NCBI GenBank assembly: GCA_030642205.1
Contig: DAOWOF010000160.1
Span: 1-5,771 of the forward strand
Direction: 5' to 3'
From: Desulfobacteraceae bacterium
GTDB lineage: Bacteria; Desulfobacterota; DSM-4660; Desulfatiglandales; Desulfatiglandaceae
Length of the DNA: 5,771 nt
Made by a program: the position numbers and the translations under genes
In this document: piece after piece, positions 1 through 5,743 of the stretch
Layout of the letters: each line of letters starts with the position of its first letter
How positions within the stretch are numbered: position 1 is the stretch's first letter
The notes under the pieces: model-generated
Databases searched by the model: none
Told to the model about the DNA's origin: nothing
Seen by the model: only the letters and a program-made list of their open reading frames with translations

Positions 1-1332
1 AGCATATTGTTTTTCCAGCACTTTATAATCATCAGCCTGCAGCAGTGCATTTTTCAAGGCATCAATATCTCTGGAAACTCCCAGCTCTTTTAACTGTTTA
101 TCTATGTCAGTTATGCGATATGCAAGTTTGGGAATTGCCTCCTTATCACCATCAAGACGGGTTATAATCCCTTCAAACTCACGTCCCAGGGTTTGAATAC
201 GAGAGGCTTCCGATATCTTGACCCTCAGTTTCCGGACATCTTCCATATCCGGATCATTACGCAGACCACAAAGGATTTCTTTTGCTTCTTCCCGCAAAAG
301 AGTTATCCTGGCATGCAGTTTCAGAGAATTTTTTGCTTCCTTAATCTGGCTTCCAAGTTCCCTGTTAATCTCCTCAATCAACGATGATTTATCCAGCAGG
401 GCATTTGATACTTCAAGCTCTGAGAGCTCCTGATTCACCCTTTCTTTATTTTTAATTGCCTGGTTAGAATCGTATTCTCCCATTTCCAGCTTTGTAATTC
501 TGTCTCGCCGTAATTTCGGAAATTCTTCGGGCAGAAGGATAGCTGTCGCGCAGGTTTGCAATCTATTTAGCATCTCTTTTCGTTTGGCAATAATGGGAAA
601 AGCGTCCCTGATACGTTCCAGATAATGCAAAGAGCGTTTTTTTTCTGCCACCTCTTTTTCCATAATCCGTTTTTGATCCAATGCCAGACCTAATGCCTTG
701 TCATGGTTGACCCATTCCTGGCCCGGGAGTTGCGCCTTCTGCATATTTTTACGATTTTTATTTAAATTGCTGATGGTTACATTGATTTTGGGTTTTTTTG
801 CAGCAGGTTTGAAAAGGCCGTCTGATTCTGTTTTAAGTTGTTCCTGCACCTCACGGAGATAAGAGACTCCTGAACCAGCGGCAAAAATAAGCTGGCCCAT
901 GTTTCCACTTCCTTGAATAATTTCTTTGCCGCCATGTACAAGATCCTCATGATCAATGCCAAACATGGTAACAAAAAGATTTTCATCAACGCCATTTAAA
1001 AACCTGCCAAGGACTGCTTCTTCAATCACATCCTTGTCGTTTATGGAACGAAGTGTGTGTCTGTTCCCTTTACGCCGAATAAATTCCAGGACATCCCCTT
1101 TGCTTGATTCAATCGCTGCCCCAATCCTCATTTTGGAGTATGGGTGAATAAAATCATCTGAAGAACGCGGGGGGATACCGTAAAGCATATTTCTAAGCGC
1201 TCTCAGCGCTGAACTTTTACCAGCCTCATTTGGGCCGTAAATTACGTGAAGGCCTCCCTCCCTCCTGGAAAAATCGATCACCGTATCAGTAAACGGGCCA
1301 TAGGCTAAAAGATTCATCCTGAGGATCTTCAT
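1..1332 (-). CDS. yhaN: YhaN-like AAA ATPase (SbcC/Rad50-like), 5' part only
   Basis: The frame is open from the ATG at 1332 to the window edge, giving 444 codons without a stop; the C-terminal part is cut off by the window. The N terminus reads MKILRMNLLAYGPF and is followed by a Walker A P-loop, GPNEAGKSS, at residues 33-41. Further matches to the YhaN family are FGIDHEDLVHGG (124-135), a glycine-rich GNMGQLIFAAGSG stretch (143-155), and the helical blocks LERIRDAFPIIAKRKEM (238-254) and LLPEEFPKLRRDR (266-278). From about residue 205 on the sequence is charged and heptad-like, as expected for the Rad50/SbcC-type coiled coil. Family members are roughly 900-1100 residues, so the Walker B, signature motif and returning coil should lie to the left of the window. 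Known from the family: ATPase partner of a Mre11/SbcD-like nuclease in cytoplasmic DNA processing; the exact substrate of YhaN is poorly defined. The start is firm: a strong Shine-Dalgarno 7 nt upstream and a 4-base overlap with the nuclease gene. It could also be annotated as an SbcC-like or generic AAA family ATPase. Confidence 0.9.
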   Translation of the reverse strand, partial: MKILRMNLLAYGPFTDTVIDFSRREGGLHVIYGPNEAGKSSALRALRNMLYGIPPRSSDDFIHPYSKMRIGAAIESSKGDVLEFIRRKGNRHTLRSINDKDVIEEAVLGRFLNGVDENLFVTMFGIDHEDLVHGGKEIIQGSGNMGQLIFAAGSGVSYLREVQEQLKTESDGLFKPAAKKPKINVTISNLNKNRKNMQKAQLPGQEWVNHDKALGLALDQKRIMEKEVAEKKRSLHYLERIRDAFPIIAKRKEMLNRLQTCATAILLPEEFPKLRRDRITKLEMGEYDSNQAIKNKERVNQELSELEVSNALLDKSSLIEEINRELGSQIKEAKNSLKLHARITLLREEAKEILCGLRNDPDMEDVRKLRVKISEASRIQTLGREFEGIITRLDGDKEAIPKLAYRITDIDKQLKELGVSRDIDALKNALLQADDYKVLEKQYA

Positions 1333-2597
1333 TTTAAATCCTCCTTTTTTTGCATCAGCCTCTGGATGAGCATGGGACGCGCCTGTTCCAGTAATTCTTT
1401 AAGCCACTTGACATCATTGATCCTTATCCCGTCCGGACCTTCTTTTATTTCTTTTGGTATTTTTTTATCAAGATCTATTAATTCATCAGATAAACAATGG
1501 AGTAAATCAGGATCAGCTGCTAATTCGTCAAAGAGCTTAAGGAGTTCTCCCATAGCTTCCCCCCTTTCCCTTAGATTCTGTCCTGACAGAGGAGCCCGCA
1601 TGCGTATTTGAATCTTTTCAACCCAGACCATTTCTCTGCTTGTATCCAGCGCGGCAGCCCGAATCTCATTATTCCATTTCTCCGGATTTGAGAGAACCTC
1701 CTGGTGAGCCGGAGTCTCGCCCTCGATTATAACCCTGACAACCAGAGGCATCCCCGGATTTTCATTTAATAAGTTCTCAAGCTGTTCACGAAAAAGATCA
1801 ATAATATCATAACCGGTCTCAGCCCCTTTTGAATCCACATTAAGCATTGCCCATCTGGTAACATCCAGTGGCTTAAATTCCAGATCCACACTCCCCTTGT
1901 CGTCAACACTGACCAGCATGCAGCCCTTGGGGCCAGCCTCCCTTATATGCCTCCCCTGAATATTTCCGGGAAAAAGAATCGGCGGATCAGCACAAAGGAT
2001 TTCTTTTGTATGAACATGTCCCAATGCCCAGTAATCGTAGCCCTTTTGGCGTAATCCCGCCAGAGTGGAAGGCGCATATGGTTCGTGTCCTTCTCGACCG
2101 GAAAGGCTTGTATGCAATACACCAATATTAAAATAACCTGGTATGGGAGATGGATAAAGGCGTGACAGATCTTCTTTTATGGCTGGTACTGCGAAACTCA
2201 TACCATGAATTGCGATATGTAAATTATGAATGGAGAAGGTTGCTGGTTCATTTGACGGAAAGATATGGACATTATCGGGAAGCCTGAGAGCTCTGGTTAT
2301 TCTGCTTGCTGCATCATGATTCCCGTAAGTAATATAAACGGAAATTCCAGCCTCCCTCAGCTTCCCTGTTTGTGATACCAGGTAAAGCCCTGTGTTAAAA
2401 TCCTTCCAATCCCCATCATAGAGATCCCCTGCTATGATAATAAAATCAACATGTTCGTCAATAGCAGTCTGTACCAGATTTTTAAAAGCCCTGCGGGTTG
2501 CCTGTCTGATTTCATCTACAGGGGCTCCTTCATAGGAATCGAGCTTATAGAGAGGGCTGTCAAGGTGAATGTCGGCGGCATGGATGAATTTAAACAT
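1329..2597 (-). CDS. yhaO: YhaO-type DNA repair exonuclease (SbcD/Mre11 metallophosphoesterase)
   Basis: A 422-residue cytoplasmic metallophosphoesterase of the Mre11/SbcD superfamily. The phosphoesterase motifs appear in order: DIHLDSP (D9, H11), GDLYDG (D58), GNHD (N93, H94), GVLHTS (H162) and GHVH (H194, H196), which together form the two-metal nuclease site. The stretch FPGNIQGRHIREAGPKG (209-225) is typical of the YhaO branch rather than classical SbcD. The remaining C-terminal half would be the capping and partner-binding region. Expected activity, from the family, is Mn-dependent nuclease action on DNA ends or hairpins, controlled by the ATPase encoded just downstream; gene order and the ATGA overlap match sbcD-sbcC operons. 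I chose the ATG at 2597 because the family begins directly with M-x-F-I-H-x-A-D-x-H. A TTG at 2633 would add 12 hydrophobic residues without family support. Neither start has a good Shine-Dalgarno, so the exact start is less certain than the identity. Confidence 0.93.
   Translation of the reverse strand: MFKFIHAADIHLDSPLYKLDSYEGAPVDEIRQATRRAFKNLVQTAIDEHVDFIIIAGDLYDGDWKDFNTGLYLVSQTGKLREAGISVYITYGNHDAASRITRALRLPDNVHIFPSNEPATFSIHNLHIAIHGMSFAVPAIKEDLSRLYPSPIPGYFNIGVLHTSLSGREGHEPYAPSTLAGLRQKGYDYWALGHVHTKEILCADPPILFPGNIQGRHIREAGPKGCMLVSVDDKGSVDLEFKPLDVTRWAMLNVDSKGAETGYDIIDLFREQLENLLNENPGMPLVVRVIIEGETPAHQEVLSNPEKWNNEIRAAALDTSREMVWVEKIQIRMRAPLSGQNLRERGEAMGELLKLFDELAADPDLLHCLSDELIDLDKKIPKEIKEGPDGIRINDVKWLKELLEQARPMLIQRLMQKKEDLK
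1340..1345 (-). promoter_or_regulatory. Ribosome binding site of yhaN, inside yhaO
   Basis: On the minus strand AGGAGG lies 7 nt before the ATG at 1332 and is embedded in the last codons of yhaO (lysine-glutamate-aspartate). Together with the ATGA stop/start overlap at 1329-1332 it fixes the yhaN start. It suggests translational coupling, so that nuclease and ATPase subunits are made in proportion. Confidence 0.85.
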
Positions 2598-2692
2598 AGT
2601 GAAACAAATAACATAAATAAGGTTGAATCTCAATAAGTTCCGCCAGACAATGGAGATTCGACATAAGGGATTCGTATTCTACAGAGGATATA

Positions 2693-2737
2693 TTTTACGT
2701 CATATAATCACAATATATAGCTGCTTTTAACGTAAAA
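2693..2737. repeat. Perfect 8-bp inverted repeat upstream of yhaO
   Basis: TTTTACGT at 2693-2700 is the exact reverse complement of ACGTAAAA at 2730-2737, with a 29-bp AT-rich spacer between. It lies about 100-140 bp upstream of the yhaO start. It could be a pair of protein-binding half-sites or a loose hairpin in the yhaO leader; in such AT-rich DNA chance is a real alternative. Confidence 0.35.
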
Positions 2738-2795
2738 ATGGCTTATATCGAATATCCAGGCCAGGCATTTTAATTTCACCGTCAGTAGAGTAAAA

Positions 2796-2824
2796 TTAAT
2801 ATCATAATGATATTTCCATGTCAT
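2796..2824 (-). promoter_or_regulatory. Candidate sigma-70-type promoter for yhaO-yhaN with overlapping palindrome
   Basis: Read on the minus strand there is a -35-like ATGACA (2819-2824; 5 of 6 to TTGACA), a 17-bp spacer, and a -10-like TATTAA (2796-2801; 4 of 6). A 17-bp palindrome, AATATCAT-A-ATGATATT at 2798-2814, covers most of the spacer and touches the -10, which is where a repressor operator would sit. Transcription would begin near 2789 and give a leader of about 190 nt before the yhaO ATG. The consensus matches are only moderate and the DNA is AT-rich, so this is a candidate only. Confidence 0.3.
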
Positions 2825-2855
2825 AGCACAAAAGTATTTATATCCCCATTGAAGA

Positions 2856-2870
2856 GGCACAGTCAGCGCC
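2856..2870 (-). other. Small stem-loop, second of a tandem pair
   Basis: On the minus strand GGCGC, loop TGACT, GTGCC forms a 5-bp stem with one G-U pair. It follows the stronger stem-loop at 2875-2899 by four bases. The G-U pair forms only in minus-strand RNA (A-C on the plus strand), consistent with function in the transcript of the DUF1329 gene. Stability is modest. Confidence 0.35.
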
Positions 2871-2874
2871 GCGA

Positions 2875-2899
2875 TTCCCAGCGACGCAATCGCTGGGAA
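2875..2899 (-). terminator. Strong stem-loop 7 nt after the DUF1329 stop (terminator or repeat element)
   Basis: TTCCCAGCGA (2875-2884) and TCGCTGGGAA (2890-2899) form a perfect 10-bp inverted repeat around a 5-base loop. It starts 7 nt beyond the TAA stop (2907-2909) of the DUF1329 gene and precedes yhaO on the same strand. The position fits transcription termination or protection of the mRNA 3' end. No T-run follows on either strand, so it is not a classical intrinsic terminator. A GC-rich palindrome in an AT-rich gap could equally be a dispersed REP-like repeat. Confidence 0.5.
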
Positions 2900-2906
2900 C
2901 AACATC

Positions 2907-4244
2907 TTATCGTGACAAAAAATCTTGCATTAAATTCTTCATAGTAAAATGAGAAAGTCTAAAGTCCTTTGCGCCTGAAAAGGCAAAAAGGCATCCTGTA
3001 ATATGATCCCTCTGAATATCAAACGCCCAATCATTATACATGGTATAAAACCAATGTTTATCCCTCCCCTGGCTAATGAATTGAACAATCCATTCTCTTC
3101 CTTTTAGATCATAATCAACAGAAAAACATGCCGAATAAAATAAAGGATCCAGATATAAAACCAGATCTGTCATATTGATAGGATGTTTGTAAGTCCCTTT
3201 GATAACATGACAATTTCTTCGTTGATAATATTGATCCATACCATTAATCCAGGCTTTCGGATTATAATAACAATGGCTATGGCCGATTGTTGGGATAAGA
3301 AGTTCTTTTCTCCCCAGATAAACCCAGTTAAATCTAACCGGATTTCCCTCAAAACCTTCTGTGGTATCCCACGTAAAATCTGCACCTCCGGGCAATCTAT
3401 CCTGATGTTGAGCCGTGGACATTCTGCGCACTCTTCTAATTGACGGGATATATATCCACATCGCATCACTTTTCTGAGGATCATTATATCGATAGTAAAG
3501 CGGGATAGTTCCCCGCAGGTTGTACGGAGCGACATAAGGAGTTGCATAGCAAAAGTCCAAATTAGAAGGATTAGGCGTGTATAATCCTTCATCTGTCACA
3601 TCGTCAGGTCTAACCCTGCCTGTCATCTGAATACGCCTATTCAGCAGGCCATTTAATGTATGTCTGCAATTGCGATCTATATAGGAGCCATATAATGGAA
3701 CGAATCGATCATTATCCTGGTACCTTTTCAGATAATTCCATATGCATTTAACAGCTGCCTGAGGATCATCGGGTTCAATTTCAAGGAAAGGGATGCCATA
3801 TCGATAATTTCTTAACCAACCAAATTTATCAATATAGGTTGTCCCTATATTTTTTTTTGATTGTTTCATAAACCTTTCCCACATGGCTCCCCTTGGTTTC
3901 ACAGGTTCCCATGCTGTTTCGTTTACCCTTACTGTGCCCCATCTTTCGTTATTATATATTTTGAATACCGATTCCGGGAGCAAATCTTTTATTTCAGACA
4001 GAGGGTTTGCTTTATAACCCCATGAATTCAAGATTACCTGATCTTCAGTAAGGGTGTTATAACCGCCTGTAGGAGGTTTGCAAATATACCATCCCTGATT
4101 CCAACCTTCGATAAAGGGTGACATTTCTTCATCGACATACCAATCAGGATGTCTTGGAAGATCCGGAACGGCCCATATAATTCCCTGAAAAACAAAGATA
4201 AAAGAAATAATAAGCAAAAAAATCCAACAACTTTTTTTTATCAT
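2907..4244 (-). CDS. Exported DUF1329 family protein
   Basis: A 445-residue protein with a clear N-terminal signal peptide: MIKK, then a hydrophobic core (about 7-24), with a likely cut after IIWA (A25). There is no lipobox cysteine at the cut and no other membrane segment, so it should be periplasmic or loosely attached to the outer membrane. The DUF1329 core is easy to see at 262-313: MWIYIPSIRRVRRMSTAQ, then LPGGADFTWDTTEGFEG, then RFNWVYLGRKELLIP. A C-terminal block with CHVIKGTYKHP (345-355), LVLYLDP (361-367) and YDLKGREW (378-385) matches the family's usual V-x-A/G-T-x-K-P ... YLD ... YD-x-x-G-x-L/E-W pattern. The mature part is unusually rich in tryptophan (16) and has eight cysteines. 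Family length is usually 400-470 residues, so it looks complete. Function is not established; a lipid- or lipoprotein-binding beta fold has been suggested for relatives. The ATG at 4244 is chosen because it starts the signal peptide and has AGGAG 6 nt upstream; an upstream in-frame ATG at 4313 would bury the signal peptide. It stands alone as a transcription unit, divergent from recO. Confidence 0.87.
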   Translation of the reverse strand: MIKKSCWIFLLIISFIFVFQGIIWAVPDLPRHPDWYVDEEMSPFIEGWNQGWYICKPPTGGYNTLTEDQVILNSWGYKANPLSEIKDLLPESVFKIYNNERWGTVRVNETAWEPVKPRGAMWERFMKQSKKNIGTTYIDKFGWLRNYRYGIPFLEIEPDDPQAAVKCIWNYLKRYQDNDRFVPLYGSYIDRNCRHTLNGLLNRRIQMTGRVRPDDVTDEGLYTPNPSNLDFCYATPYVAPYNLRGTIPLYYRYNDPQKSDAMWIYIPSIRRVRRMSTAQHQDRLPGGADFTWDTTEGFEGNPVRFNWVYLGRKELLIPTIGHSHCYYNPKAWINGMDQYYQRRNCHVIKGTYKHPINMTDLVLYLDPLFYSACFSVDYDLKGREWIVQFISQGRDKHWFYTMYNDWAFDIQRDHITGCLFAFSGAKDFRLSHFTMKNLMQDFLSR

Positions 4245-4250
4245 AATTTT

Positions 4251-4255
4251 CTCCT
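4251..4255 (-). promoter_or_regulatory. Ribosome binding site of the DUF1329 gene
   Basis: AGGAG on the minus strand lies 6 nt before the ATG at 4244. It selects this start over the ATGs at 4274 and 4313 in the same frame, and so places the signal peptide at the very N terminus. Confidence 0.8.
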
Positions 4256-4311
4256 GAGCTTTAGGTTCCAACATTAGTAAATAACTTTTGAAATATCTTC
4301 TCCCACAGAGC

Positions 4312-4342
4312 AATCAGGACAACTCCTGATTAAACATCAGGG
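4312..4342. repeat. Three alternating ATCAGG / CCTGAT boxes upstream of the DUF1329 gene
   Basis: AATCAGGA (4312-4319) pairs perfectly with TCCTGATT (4324-4331) across a 4-base loop. The second arm also pairs with ATCAGG (4336-4341) across 5 bases, so two mutually exclusive hairpins are possible. The three boxes start 12 and 11 bp apart, about one helical turn. They lie 68-98 bp upstream of the DUF1329 start codon, in its probable promoter or leader. This could be an operator with repeated half-sites or an RNA switch; neither is proven. Confidence 0.4.
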
Positions 4343-4500
4343 ATAAATATTTTGAGCAAGAAAATAATGAAATAAATCAATGCCACTTTGTACTTTTATT
4401 GAATTAGATTTTATTTAAATAGTTTCACTAAGATAGAATTGCAGTTTAAGAAGGCTGGAATATTTGTGAATTAAGGAAATAAAGAAGATGTTAAGTTTAA

Positions 4501-4644
4501 GGTGTCCTATTTACTCCAAGATCAATTGAAGAAAAATTTAAATCAGATAAACAAGAGCTACTTGCAGATACTTGTGAAAGATTGGTCTCTTTTCAGTCCA
4601 GGCAGGATATCCTGTATTTTAGTATTCCTGCAATAGCCTCATGA
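4501..4644 (+). pseudogene. Possible gene remnant (short open frame without start)
   Basis: A plus-strand frame runs from just after a TAA (4498-4500) to TGA (4642-4644), 47 codons, with no ATG, GTG or TTG placed as a start behind a ribosome binding site. Its translation looks protein-like rather than random: charged, helix-like EEKFKSDKQELLADTCERLV (residues 10-29), then a hydrophobic ILYFSIPAIAS end. I do not recognise the family. A 13-codon frame starting at ATG 4488, behind AAGGA, overlaps its beginning in another frame, which would fit a frameshifted remnant. Chance is also possible at this length. Confidence 0.2.
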
Positions 4645-4756
4645 GATATAAAATATATTATCAAGGGGCTGTTGCTTTGTCAAATAATTAGGAATCTCAC
4701 TCTGCAGGACGATCGAATAAAAAAACTATAAACAAATTTCTTTCAGTATGCAATGA

Positions 4757-4788
4757 TAAATAGGCTAGCTGAATATCCAACCTATTTA
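4757..4788. repeat. 8-bp inverted repeat upstream of recO
   Basis: TAAATAGG (4757-4764) and CCTATTTA (4781-4788) are perfect reverse complements with a 16-base spacer. They are followed by the self-complementary TTAATATTAA (4791-4800) and an AAGGAG. The site lies about 170-200 bp before the RecO domain start. It may be an operator or a leader hairpin; base composition makes a chance origin plausible. Confidence 0.3.
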
Positions 4789-4959
4789 CCTTAATATTAA
4801 AAAGGAGTGAAGATTTTCTGATTATAACGAATTGAGGGAAGGTCAGCACTCTTCCGCCGAATAAAAAGCCGCAGAATGACTTTTTTTTCAGTTATCAAAA
4901 TTGACAATGTCGGTAAAAAGCCGGATGCAGGATCTTTCAACTACTATCAGCCTATTAAT

Positions 4960-5706
4960 ATGCATACAAAAATCTCATCATCCATTATTATGCGCATCAA
5001 GGAATTTGGTGAATCAGACCTCCTAATTAATTTTTTCACCATTGACCATGGTTTTCTTAAAGGAGTTGCCAAAGGCGCACTAAAAAGCCGAAAGCGTTTT
5101 GCCAACTGCCTTGATCTATTCTGTATGTCAAATATTGAATATGATATCAAAGATAAAAATGGCCTCCATTTCCTGCATTCAGGAAAGCTCCTGCAAGCCT
5201 TCCCTGGCGTAAGAAATAATTTTACATCATTATCTTTGGCAAGTTATATGGTTGAGCTTACAGAGTCCTTGTTTCCTCAAGGTATTTGTGAAAAAGAGAT
5301 GTTTGAACTGCTGAAAAAGGCACTCTTGATTTTAGATAAAGGGGCTGCAAGCCTTAAGCCTCTCAGGGTTTTTTTTGAGGCCAGGGCCATGGCTCTAGGC
5401 GGGTATGAAATTAATTTTGATAGATGCTGCGATTGTAAAAGACCTTACACAGGTCAAGGGACAGCTGTTTTTAATAAAAATAAAGGAGGGATTGCCTGCC
5501 TGAGATGCCAAAAAGAATCTGAATATTTCCCGTCACTTGATCCGGAAATGGTAAGAGATTTGATCTCCCTCCAGGCAGGAATACCAAGTCCGGCCTGGCT
5601 TGCGAAATCAGAAAAAATCAATGGTCATGAGAAAGTCTTGAAACTGCATCTGAATTTTCATTTGGGAAAAAATCTGGCAACCGCCAAATACCTGGCTGAT
5701 TACTAA
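4960..5706 (+). CDS. recO: DNA repair protein RecO
   Basis: A 248-residue RecO, the usual family length. RecO binds SSB-coated single-stranded DNA and, with RecR (and RecF), helps load RecA; it also anneals complementary strands. The N-terminal OB-fold shows the family pattern: I-x-M-R-I-K-E-F-G-E-S-D-L-L (10-22), then FFTIDHGFLKGVAKGA (25-40) and KSRKRF (42-47). The middle is helical (about 85-150), ending with the RecO-typical VFFEARAMALGGYEINFDRC (137-156). A zinc-finger-like pair of CxxC motifs follows, C156-C159 and C180-C183, and the C-terminal helix HLGKNLATAKYLAD (234-247) is also typical. I chose the ATG at 4960 because family homology begins there; an in-frame ATG at 4876 would add 28 residues not expected in RecO. 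Neither has a good Shine-Dalgarno, and the frame closes upstream at 4825, so the longer form (277 codons with stop) stays possible. No gene follows closely in the window. Confidence 0.93.
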   Translation: MHTKISSSIIMRIKEFGESDLLINFFTIDHGFLKGVAKGALKSRKRFANCLDLFCMSNIEYDIKDKNGLHFLHSGKLLQAFPGVRNNFTSLSLASYMVELTESLFPQGICEKEMFELLKKALLILDKGAASLKPLRVFFEARAMALGGYEINFDRCCDCKRPYTGQGTAVFNKNKGGIACLRCQKESEYFPSLDPEMVRDLISLQAGIPSPAWLAKSEKINGHEKVLKLHLNFHLGKNLATAKYLADY

Positions 5707-5722
5707 ACATCCCACATTTCTC

Positions 5723-5743
5723 GCCTTTGGCCCTTACCAAGGC
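5723..5743 (+). other. Stem-loop after recO
   Basis: GCCTT-T-GG (5723-5730) pairs with CCAAGGC (5737-5743), a 7-bp stem with one bulged T and the loop CCCTTA, beginning 17 bases after the recO stop. It is followed by six A's rather than T's, so it is not a standard intrinsic terminator in either direction. It may still help to end or stabilise the recO transcript. The rest of 5707-5771 shows no gene. Confidence 0.3.

Larger units (their letters stand above)
2598..2906. other. Gene-free spacer between DUF1329 gene and yhaO
   Basis: About 309 bases with no convincing gene. It holds, in minus-strand transcription order, a strong stem-loop (2875-2899), a weaker one (2856-2870), a candidate promoter with an overlapping palindrome (2796-2824), and a perfect 8-bp inverted repeat with arms 2693-2700 and 2730-2737. 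The stretch 2690-2830 is strongly AT-rich. A 65-codon minus-strand frame (2708-2905) crosses it, but lacks a ribosome binding site and contains the stem-loops, so I do not call it a gene. The likely job of the spacer is to end the DUF1329 transcript and start that of yhaO-yhaN. Confidence 0.6.
4345..4875. other. Long AT-rich divergent intergenic region
   Basis: No complete gene is visible between the DUF1329 gene (minus) and recO (plus). The region should contain promoters for both, but I find no convincing -35/-10 pair on either strand. It holds a 47-codon coding-like open frame without a start (4501-4644), a G-rich patch resembling an insertion-sequence end (4665-4685), an 8-bp inverted repeat (4757-4788), and a Shine-Dalgarno-like AAGGAGTGA (4801-4809) with no start codon at the right distance. 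Its length and content would fit a decayed gene or an old insertion, as well as plain regulatory DNA. Confidence 0.5.

Noticed and set aside
956..1147. 63-codon plus-strand frame opposite yhaN
   Set aside because: It is antisense to well-conserved YhaN coding sequence, with no motifs or ribosome binding site; a shadow frame.
2598..2633. TTG start that would extend yhaO by 12 residues
   Set aside because: The Mre11/SbcD family begins directly at the M-F-K-F-I-H-A-A-D motif, and the extra residues are hydrophobic without support; no clear ribosome binding site favours TTG.
2708..2905. 65-codon minus-strand open frame beginning just after the DUF1329 stop
   Set aside because: It has no ribosome binding site, runs through two stem-loops and an AT-rich promoter-like region, and its translation matches no family I know; most likely a chance frame.
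3170..3592. 140-codon minus-strand open frame inside the DUF1329 gene
   Set aside because: It is an out-of-frame shadow; the overlapping frame carries clear DUF1329 motifs while this one shows no family pattern.
4245..4313. Upstream in-frame ATG (4313) for the DUF1329 gene
   Set aside because: It would put 23 residues before the signal peptide, whereas the ATG at 4244 has AGGAG at the right distance and a normal signal peptide.
4360..4395. Possible sigma-54 promoter (TGGCA on the minus strand) for the DUF1329 gene
   Set aside because: The required GC of the -12 element is not found at the proper distance after the GG.
4901..4929. Perfect TTGACA as a -35 box before the RecO domain start
   Set aside because: At 16-18 bp spacing there is no acceptable -10 (GATGCA and neighbours), so it is probably a chance match.
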